Shown here piece after piece: positions 27,601 through 33,314 of a stretch of DNA of 64,000 nucleotides. This DNA is from Anas platyrhynchos (taxonomy: Eukaryota; Chordata; Aves; Anseriformes; Anatidae). The translations under genes were made by a program, and so were the position numbers. Numbering within the stretch: the stretch's first letter is position 1; the number at the start of each line of letters is the position of its first letter. The notes beneath the pieces are model-generated. The model worked only from the letters and a program-made list of their open reading frames with translations, searched no databases and was not told the origin of the DNA. The stretch covers positions 144,700,001 to 144,764,000 of the forward strand of contig NC_092587.1 of assembly GCF_047663525.1 (NCBI RefSeq), given 5' to 3'.

Positions 27601-30600
27601 TTACCAAGATGGGAAGAAGCGTGTTTTATCATTTCCACACTTGCTGTAATTTTTGAGAATTGCTACAAAAATAAAAATAAAAAAGCTGGGTAAGAGCATG
27701 GATGAGCAGCTAAACCCCTCAGCAGTTAGCTGAGGTTCCTGTTTCTGCTTCCCTGGAAGCATTTTCCATCAGGTGCTGGGTCTGGCTGGGATGAAGTTAG
27801 CTTTCCCAGCATTTTGGGGGGGATAAATATACGATGCTTCAGCTTACATGCCTGCATTCCCTTGAAGATGCACTAACTGAGCGTGGACAATCATGAATGA
27901 GTGAGGGGAGGTGGAACAGCAGGCTTCTTCCTTTCGGGGAGGTTCAGGATGCCGTGAGGGTTTGGCTCAGACAGCCCCTACATCTGGTTTTTGAGAGAGC
28001 CAATATTATTACCGAGGGAAACGAGAAACAGTCTGGGCAAAAACTGCAAGCGACCTCTAGGTCAGACCGAATTGCCTGAAAACACAGGTTTCGACCTGAA
28101 TGTTCGATGCTCTGCCATACTCAGCTGGAGATCAGATAGACACAAATCTATTTCCCTCCAGTTTTGGGCTTTGTCTGCCTACCCCACACAAGCATCTTAG
28201 AGAGCCTAGGCATCTACACTGATCCTAGACACCGGTGTTGGAATAAGGAGGGTCCCCTCCTCCACACACAGTTGTGGATGGACATTTTTCTGCTGAAAAC
28301 CTCCAAGAACATGCATATAACTCCATCGATTCCTTGACGCCCAGACAGCAGTATGTTCAGAACAGCCTGTAACTGTGTTTAGCCTGGAGGTTTTTTGTTT
28401 GTTTTTTTGAAATCCCGACAGCCTGATGAATGCTCCAGGTTGTGACAAAACCACAGAATCGCTGCCTCTCGTCTGCTGGCGTTTGGGATTACCATAGTTA
28501 CACTGGCATGCTGAGAATTACCCAGCGCCTAAAATAACTGGAGTTGGGGAAAAAATGGAGCTATTAGCGTGTTTGGACCGATGTCAACTGCTTCGCTTCT
28601 TATGCAACACATAGGAAGGAGTCGCAGTCACTCTCCTACAGCCTGGAGGAAAGGAAAACATTTCCTATCTGTTGTTCTCTGCTTGCAGACATTGTCTCAG
28701 AGATGTTAAAAACACACCCAGGGAGAGCTGTGGGCTCTTTCCTCAGTCAACAGTTCTGGAGGTAATGAGGTTTAGTCCCTCCCCTCCAAATAGAAAGAGG
28801 TTTGGGGTGAAAGGGAGCTGATCAGTCCTTTCTGGCAGCTGGGACAAACTCTAAATTTACAAGAAGAGCTTTGAAACAACCTGGTTCCCTTAATGAAGAT
28901 GAAGCATTCGTAGCCTACAAAGTGGCACCTCTGTTTTGCCCAGTGCCACAGCAGTACAGTGGGTCCAAGAGCGGTGTCCACGAGCAGGAGAAACTTTCTT
29001 GCTTGCCACAACAGCCTGCAAAATGCTGGGCAAAAGTGCATCACAGTGCAAGCTCTGTTCTGCAGCTCAGGCTGGGATTTCAGGTATTTGATCACAAAGT
29101 ACTTACTAAGCAATGTTTTAAGCAAGGTTATATGAGTAAGGATTCTGTACTAAGCAGCAGACTTGAATGCCTAGAAATGTGAGCAAAATGAAGGCAAGAC
29201 TAGTTAAGAATGCAGCATTGCTGTTCCTACTCTTTAATACAGGATGAAGAAAGCAAATTCAATTCTTTACAATGCTTGAGACTTATCTTTGCCATCAGGG
29301 AAATCTGAATTCCACACAAGAAATCTGAAGCAGGTAAACTAGACAAGATTTTGTTGCTTTGTCTAGAACCTCAACATAGCTCCTCCAGCAAGGCACATCT
29401 TCAATATCTTCAATACCTTCAATATTTCCCCCAAATCAACAACTGCTATACCTTCCCCCTGCAGCAGACCCATCACACGCACACATATTCTGATATTGAA
29501 GACTTTCAAATACTTCAGCTAAAAACAAATAAAGTGAATGTATGAGTCTAGCATCCTCTGCAGTAATTGGTACTTTCCATTCAACCACTCTTTAAAAAAT
29601 GGAAAGGATGTCTCACGAGTGCACCGAGAAAATAATCACGACAATAAAACCAAAGTGGAACAAAACCAGATCTAGTGCATGTCTTTTGAAACGAGAAAGA
29701 GTCCAAGAAAATTTATTCCGTGTAATGTTCATCTTTGGCATTCATTTCCCCATCATCTCCACCTTTATTTCACATTATAAAGCAACTTACAAGGTTAGAA
29801 CAACAAACATTGTTTAGACAGCCATGCACCTTTATATCCCACCCCTGCAGAAGCTAGGCTCTGGTAATCCAGCCCTTTTTTCCACTGCACAGACCACTCC
29901 AGCCTCCCAAGCCTGCATCCTACCTTCTACGGCCATCAGCCTTTCTTCCCAACCATTTCTGGCACACGTTTCTGGCACACAGCAGTCTCTTGCCATCATC
30001 ACCTGCTAAGGTCTGCCCATCTCTCATGCAGATGCACTTTCTAGATTCTCTGCTCCCTGCTCACTATAGCCCAATTACATTTTTTTTTCCCTTCCTTGGC
30101 TCCCTTCCACAAGGAGAGCCTCTTCCTGAAGAAAACAAAGAAAATTCTTAATGATTTTCTTCAGTGGTTGAGGGGTAGAGGCTAGGAAACGAACAATTTA
30201 ACTACTGAGTCAGCTCAGCAACATTTTCTCTCCTTTGTAGGCTCTCAGTAGACACCCTGAGCACTACCAAGTTTGGGGCCAGACTGTGCAAGCCCCAACA
30301 GCTCTGCACCAACATGGGAACCCAAACTTTCCCCAAAGTACTTCTGTTCTCCTGTTACTCATCTGTGCTTTTCTCAGCAAAGTTACCTCAGCCAGCTCTT
30401 TCCTGGAGATGTTATTTTTCAAACCTGCACTTCTTCAGCTAGGAATTCTCCAGCGAGGTCAAAGAATCCTGTCATCAATGCTCTGCACGCCCATTTTACC
30501 CACATCTATGGGAGTACAGGAAGTAAAGAAGTCGTTCTGCCTGATTTGCAGGTTTTCGTTGAGCAATTCTCTTCTGAAGTGGAAAAAACATTTAGTATTT

Positions 30601-31393
30601 TGCCAATTTGTTGCCTTATTTCCACTCGCATAATGCCAGTCACTCACACAGTGCAGCTCTGTTAAGTTCACTGACTCACTTCTTGTCTTCCTCCTCGTCT
30701 GACATATTTGACGTGTGAGTATGCTTGGCTTTGTTTTGGTCTAACTATTGGCTGCCACTAAGCTTTAAGCTTTATTCCAGAATCACATACTCACAACTTT
30801 ATTCAAAATCCACTTTAAAACTCCCAGCTTTATGTAGATCCACTTTTTTTCATTAGAACAGATTGAAACAGTATCATAATAAAATTAAAATAATATTCTA
30901 GGAACAAACACAGTGGGGGGAGGAACAAAAGGGAGAAGGCACTAACCTTAATTGCAGCTTCTCTCAAGGCTTCCAGTCTCTGCCTACTGCTTTCTTTCAT
31001 ATTTACAACGTCTTTATAATCCCCCTGTAGAGCTCTCTGGAGGCCATGGATTGCTTGAAAGACGGAGTTTTCACTTTCATTTAGCTCCTTTTGGAAGATT
31101 TCGAAGGTATGCACCTGAAAAAGTTTCTCCTCGTCTGACAGCCCCGCATCCTTCTCAACCGCCCTTATGGCACTTTTCAGTTTGTTGAGAACGACGTTCT
31201 TCTGGCGAAGAAGGCCGGACAGTTTCCTGCAGCTCTCCATCACCCACTGCTTTCGCTGGGTGATAACAGCTCCCTTCCCACGGTGCAGCTTTATCGCGTG
31301 CTTTACCACATCCTCATGGTCTGCAGCGTTCGCCAGGTGGCCACAAAGCAGCGAAAGCAACGTCCACAGGGGAGTAAGCCCAGTCACCTTCAT
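3547..31393 (-). CDS. TMCO3: TMCO3, transmembrane and coiled-coil domain protein 3 (CPA2-type antiporter-like), complete coding span
   Basis: Twelve coding exons join without frame error: 31393-30947, 27138-26959, 23974-23783, 22945-22817, 21040-20948, 19752-19566, 18787-18670, 18090-17895, 11597-11447, 6100-6021, 5435-5286 and 3660-3547. They total 2037 nt, or 678 residues plus TGA; human TMCO3 is about 677. All introns are GT-AG. Residues 1-23 look like a signal peptide (start [18 protein letters not shown]). Residues about 30-260 are charged and helical with coiled-coil character and a likely lumenal/extracellular location. Residues about 270-665 form a polytopic monovalent cation/proton antiporter domain of the CPA2/KefC type. 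SSTP at 391-394 and the QD pair at 425-426 correspond to conserved KefC positions. There is no C-terminal RCK/KTN domain. The family is predicted to exchange Na+ or K+ for H+; the substrate is not known from sequence. It shares its promoter with DCUN1D2. Confidence 0.97.
3661..5285 (-). other. TMCO3: TMCO3 intron before the last coding exon
   Basis: AT-rich intron with GT donor at 5285 and AG acceptor at 3661. It has an A-rich low-complexity run near 3868-3908 and a possible CR1 3' tail remnant near 4288-4336. I see no nested gene. Confidence 0.7.
4288..4336 (+). repeat. Possible CR1 3' tail fragment
   Basis: The stretch ends in GATTCTGTGATGG, which resembles the ATTCTRTGAT tail of CR1, and is preceded by a GGTGGGCCCCT-like segment. 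It is short and diverged, so the assignment is weak. Confidence 0.3.
5286..5435 (-). CDS. TMCO3: TMCO3 coding exon 11
   Basis: Fifty codons, phase 0 at both ends, with donor GTAAG at 5285-5281 and acceptor AG at 5437-5436. It starts [18 protein letters not shown] and includes the segment [20 protein letters not shown], a late antiporter-domain region strongly conserved with human. Confidence 0.96.
6021..6100 (-). CDS. TMCO3: TMCO3 coding exon 10
   Basis: The exon begins with two bases (GA) that complete a Gly codon split by the previous intron, then 26 codons ([20 protein letters not shown] onward) forming one membrane helix. Donor GTATT follows AAG at 6021; acceptor AG at 6102-6101. Confidence 0.95.
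6101..11446 (-). other. TMCO3: TMCO3 intron 10 (numbered by preceding coding exon 9), about 5.3 kb
   Basis: Intronic sequence with simple T- and A-runs near 7278-7308 and 8161-8180, and a run of C at 9718-9729. A less AT-rich block at about 8.6-9.7 kb carries consecutive open frames on the plus strand ending at an AATAAA (see findings). No recognisable gene or transposon was identified. Confidence 0.6.
11447..11597 (-). CDS. TMCO3: TMCO3 coding exon 9
   Basis: Fifty codons plus one base, from [19 protein letters not shown] to [10 protein letters not shown] and the first base of Gly565. Donor GTAATT at 11446-11441; acceptor CAG just above 11597. The GCFLAGAL segment is typical of CPA2 antiporter domains. 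Confidence 0.96.
11598..17894 (-). other. TMCO3: TMCO3 intron 9 (following coding exon 8), about 6.3 kb
   Basis: AT-rich intron without recognisable genes. It contains A-runs near 12950-12969 and 15140-15157, an A-run near 17485-17506, and an AT/CATG inverted repeat at 13484-13513. Confidence 0.6.
13484..13513. repeat. Near-perfect AT-rich inverted repeat in TMCO3 intron
   Basis: Two 14-base arms (13484-13497 and 13500-13513) are exact reverse complements around a 2-base spacer; each contains ACATGT flanked by alternating TA. It sits in a longer TA/CA microsatellite-like stretch of about 13481-13529. Confidence 0.85.
17895..18090 (-). CDS. TMCO3: TMCO3 coding exon 8
   Basis: One base completes Ser449, then 65 codons ([20 protein letters not shown] onward, to [14 protein letters not shown]). 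It encodes two or more membrane helices separated by a polar loop [15 protein letters not shown]. Donor GTAATC at 17894-17889; acceptor CAG above 18090. Confidence 0.96.
18670..18787 (-). CDS. TMCO3: TMCO3 coding exon 7, QD motif
   Basis: Two bases complete Gly410, then 38 codons, then two bases of Ser449. It contains [18 protein letters not shown]; the Gln-Asp pair (425-426) matches the transport-site QD of KefC-type antiporters. That correspondence is family knowledge, not tested here. Confidence 0.96.
19566..19752 (-). CDS. TMCO3: TMCO3 coding exon 6
   Basis: Sixty-two codons plus one base, from [20 protein letters not shown] through [16 protein letters not shown] to GDKE. The SLSSTP segment matches the SST motif of CPA2 antiporters. 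Donor GTAAG at 19565-19561; acceptor AAG above 19752. Confidence 0.96.
20948..21040 (-). CDS. TMCO3: TMCO3 coding exon 5
   Basis: Thirty-one codons, phase 0 at both ends: [20 protein letters not shown], then [11 protein letters not shown]. This is the GxFxLFxxGLEF element common in KefB/KefC-like antiporters. Donor GTATTT at 20947; acceptor AAG above 21040. Confidence 0.96.
22817..22945 (-). CDS. TMCO3: TMCO3 coding exon 4
   Basis: Forty-three codons, phase 0 at both ends, starting [15 protein letters not shown] and ending [13 protein letters not shown]. This begins the membrane antiporter domain and includes the [13 protein letters not shown] signature. Donor GTAAGTG at 22816; acceptor TAG above 22945. 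Confidence 0.97.
23783..23974 (-). CDS. TMCO3: TMCO3 coding exon 3
   Basis: Sixty-four codons from [20 protein letters not shown] to ADHHFIK, phase 0. It is a hydrophilic linker between the coiled coil and the membrane domain. An N-A-S sequon near residue 231 would fit a lumenal location. Confidence 0.96.
26959..27138 (-). CDS. TMCO3: TMCO3 coding exon 2, coiled coil
   Basis: Sixty codons, from [20 protein letters not shown] to [10 protein letters not shown]. Heptad-like spacing of Leu, Ile and Met with many Glu and Lys indicates the coiled coil. Donor GTGAGT at 26958-26953; acceptor CAG above 27138. Confidence 0.96.
27139..30946 (-). other. TMCO3: TMCO3 intron after first coding exon, about 3.8 kb
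   Basis: Intron with less AT-rich stretches and several chance open frames of up to about 130 codons on either strand. None resembles a known protein family to me. No definite transposon was identified. Confidence 0.6.
30947..31393 (-). CDS. TMCO3: TMCO3 coding exon 1, start codon and signal peptide
   Basis: ATG at 31393-31391, followed by 149 codons and a GTTAGT donor at 30946. I chose this start because it begins a hydrophobic signal peptide and matches the N-terminal position of the human protein; the open frame further upstream has no ATG. The -3 base is A, a good initiation context. Downstream, [16 protein letters not shown] and [20 protein letters not shown] are characteristic of TMCO3. 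The start codon overlaps the stop of an upstream ORF. Confidence 0.95.
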
Positions 31394-31490
31394 CCTTCGC
31401 TTTTTACTGCTGTTGGGGAGAAGCTGATCATCCACAGCCGCTCACGGCTTTCTGCTGCATGGTTTCTGCATCCCCAGCGCACACACCGTG
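31390..31490 (-). promoter_or_regulatory. TMCO3: TMCO3 5' leader in the start-codon exon, with three short upstream ORFs
   Basis: A plausible acceptor (TTGCAG at 31496-31491) would start this exon at 31490. Within the leader are three ATGs: 31471-31469 (9 codons, stop TGA 31444-31442), 31460-31458 (10 codons, TGA 31430-31428) and 31431-31429 (13 codons, TGA 31392-31390). The second stop overlaps the third ATG, and the third stop overlaps the TMCO3 ATG, each as ATGA. This arrangement allows termination-reinitiation control; that is inference. Confidence 0.6.
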
Positions 31491-31924
31491 CTGCAAGACA
31501 GTACCAAGCAGTTATCAAACATCATAACATTGAGTCACTGGATCAAACAAATTATAAAACAAACCGAAGGCTGCTTTCTGTGCCACGATCTTTAACAGAA
31601 CACATATGGTCTCCTGCGGTCAAGAGTTATCAAAACCAAGCAACAGCCCAAAGTCACTGTCGGGTTTTATTCCCTCTGTTTTCTAGAGATGACCTTGTCT
31701 GAAGAACATCAAACGGAAGGCTTAGTCATATCACACGGTAGTCATCTGTGCTGCTTCCTAGAGGAGGGAAAAGCCATTAAAAATATCATGAGGCTGTAGG
31801 TTGGACTTCAACCTAGCACCAGAAGGCCTTCTTCCTTTATATCAGTAACCTCTTGTCGTTTCTGAAGCCTATCCTGAAAAATTGTATCGTGTTCACTTGT
31901 TATGGATAGAGTCTGAGAGCTGGT

Positions 31925-31992
31925 GGTGTTGGCTCAGAGGTTGGACCAGGTGATCTTGGAGGTCTCTTCCAACCTGGATGATTCTGGGATTT
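31925..31992 (+). repeat. CR1 3' tail fragment
   Basis: Contains GGTTGGACCAGGTGATCTTG and TTCCAACCTGGATGATTCTG, the typical last bases of CR1 in sense orientation. It lies in the presumed TMCO3 leader intron (31491-32921). Confidence 0.85.
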
Positions 31993-32077
31993 ACATAAAA
32001 CTCAACAAAAAGAACCTTAATTGATAGAGATCACACTGTAGTTGTGAGAGAAGCGTTCCTGCAGGGAAAACCAGAAC

Positions 32078-32146
32078 TTGCTGGGCTTGGTGCTACCAGC
32101 TTGGATGGGAGACCTCGACCTGAAAGGCTGCGTGGCCCGGGGGCAC
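32078..32146 (+). pseudogene. 5S rRNA-like fragment
   Basis: The 15-mer CTTGGATGGGAGACC is identical to the box C region of vertebrate 5S rRNA. It is preceded by GGGCTTGGTGCTACCAG, similar to 5S GGGCCTGGTTAGTA, and followed by a diverged CCTGAAAGGCTGCGTGGC and GGGGGCACTCTGC, aligning loosely with the 5S 3' part. The 5S 5' half is not clear. It may be a 5S pseudogene piece or part of a 5S-derived SINE. Confidence 0.5.
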
Positions 32147-32829
32147 TCTGCTTGAGCACTAATTATTGATCCTCGTGATTTTAAATAGACTTACGTTATA
32201 AAAGAGATTGATATTAAAAACAAAATCGGTATCTTTCCTAAGTTCCTTTCCCAGGAGCTACCCCGCATCTCGGTGCAAGACCAGGGACATTTTCATGGCA
32301 CAAACCCACCCCAAGGCTACACGCAATAAAACACCCCCTGAGACCCTGAATCAGCACCCTGAAGACACACAACCCATGGGATATTTTGGTACATCACCAA
32401 AGGAGCCTGTGTGAGCCCAAATTTCGCCCTTTAACCCCGGGTTGGGGTCACCACTGGGGTCACTGCTGCCCGGTGGCAGGCTGGCAGCGGACCCGCCGTG
32501 CCCATACGGCAGCAGCGGTGGCAGGGAGGGGTACGAGGTGTCGGGACGATGCCAAGCACAGCTTTTGGGGTGCCCTGCTGGGTTTTGGGGTGCCCCAAAC
32601 CCCTGCCCCTGCCCGTTGGGGGTGTTTGTCGGTCTGCTTGCAATGAATGAAAGGCGAGCCCGTATATTTAGGTGCCTGGAGTTGACTATAGAGCAAGGTT
32701 TAGGAACGCAGGAGCTAAAACGCTTAAAATTAAGAAAGGGGGGGATCAATGAGGGGCAGGAGCGCGCCCACCCCGCGGATGGCGCTGCGTAAAGCACGAA
32801 TATTTCGCGATTTCGGTCAAATCCCTGCA

Positions 32830-32881
32830 ATTTGGCCATTTCCAGCAGCCGGACCGCAGCATTTGGCCATTTCCAGCAGCC
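32830..32881. repeat. Direct repeat of 21 bp in the TMCO3-side promoter
   Basis: The 21-base unit beginning ATTTGGCCATTTCCAGCAG occurs at 32830-32850 and again at 32861-32881, a 31-bp period, followed by two CCCCCCCCAGCAG-like partial units. It lies immediately downstream (TMCO3 sense) of the candidate leader donor. Confidence 0.85.
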
Positions 32882-32921
32882 CCCCCCCAGCAGCCCCCCC
32901 CCAGCAGCGCCCCCCGCTTAC

Positions 32922-33032
32922 CGCACCGCGCCCGGCCGGGCTCCGCGCCCCGCACCCCGCACGGCGGCAGCGGGGCGAGGCCCCCGGGCGCCAGCAGCCC
33001 CGCGGAGCCGCTGCGGCGCCTTTAAGCGCGCT
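32922..33032 (-). other. TMCO3: Candidate TMCO3 noncoding first exon
   Basis: The minus strand has a good donor, GCG|GTAAGC, with the intron starting at 32921. A matching acceptor lies at 31491 upstream of the start codon, and human TMCO3 also has a 5' noncoding exon. The 5' limit (transcription start) cannot be read from sequence; the upper coordinate is only an estimate. Confidence 0.45.
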
Positions 33033-33053
33033 GCCTGATGGGAGATGTAGTCC
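33033..33053 (-). promoter_or_regulatory. ZNF143/THAP11 SBS motif, TMCO3-proximal copy
   Basis: On the minus strand this reads ACTACATCTCCCATCAGGC, close to the SBS consensus ACTACAANTCCCAGNNTGC. Such sites are common in divergent CpG promoters of housekeeping genes. Confidence 0.75.
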
Positions 33054-33136
33054 TGGCTCTGTGTGCGTGTGTGGCTATAGAGAGGGGCGCGGCGGCGGGG
33101 GTAGCTCCGTTAGGCGGGCGGTGCGGTGCGGCGCGG

Positions 33137-33158
33137 GGCACGCTGGGAGATGTAGTCC
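33137..33158 (-). promoter_or_regulatory. ZNF143/THAP11 SBS motif, DCUN1D2-proximal copy
   Basis: On the minus strand this reads ACTACATCTCCCAGCGTGCC, a near-consensus SBS element. It begins exactly 104 bp from the first copy and in the same orientation. Confidence 0.85.
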
Positions 33159-33180
33159 GCCGCTCGGCCGCGGCCTAAGC

Positions 33181-33236
33181 GAGGAAGAGGAGGAGGAGGA
33201 AGAAGAGGAGGAGGAGGAGGAGGAGGAAGGAGGAGG
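33181..33236 (+). repeat. (GAG/GAA)n purine microsatellite in DCUN1D2 leader/promoter
   Basis: A 56-base all-purine stretch of GAG and GAA triplets lies about 75 bp upstream of the DCUN1D2 start codon. It can form triplex or stacked purine structures and would be length-variable. Whether it is transcribed depends on the start site. Confidence 0.9.
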
Positions 33237-33311
33237 CGGCGCTGCTGCTCCTCAGCGCCTGCGCGGGAGGCGGCGGCGGGCGGTGAAGTTGGGCGAAGCG
33301 CCGCTGGTGCC

Positions 33312-33314
33312 ATG
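33312..33314 (+). CDS. DCUN1D2: DCUN1D2 coding exon 1: start codon only
   Basis: ATG is followed directly by the donor GTAGGC. Splicing to 35015 gives ATG-CAT-AAG-CTT, reproducing the MHKLKSSQ start known for DCUN1D2. The 5' UTR is upstream in the same exon; its beginning is not determined. Confidence 0.9.

Noticed and set aside
27770..27830. Stretch resembling a segment seen in avian endogenous retrovirus or other dispersed repeats (CTGGGTCTGGCTGGGATG)
   Set aside because: Too short and unsupported by LTR ends, primer site or coding remnants to call an element.
29390..29430. Short tandem CTTCAATA-type repeats
   Set aside because: Only three imperfect units; no evidence of function.
30273..30665. 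Open frames of 115-130 codons in the TMCO3 intron
   Set aside because: Overlapping frames on both strands without homology or exon signals; consistent with chance in less AT-rich intron sequence.
31394..31435. N-terminal extension of TMCO3 upstream of ATG 31393
   Set aside because: The upstream frame has no ATG, and the extension would bury the signal peptide.
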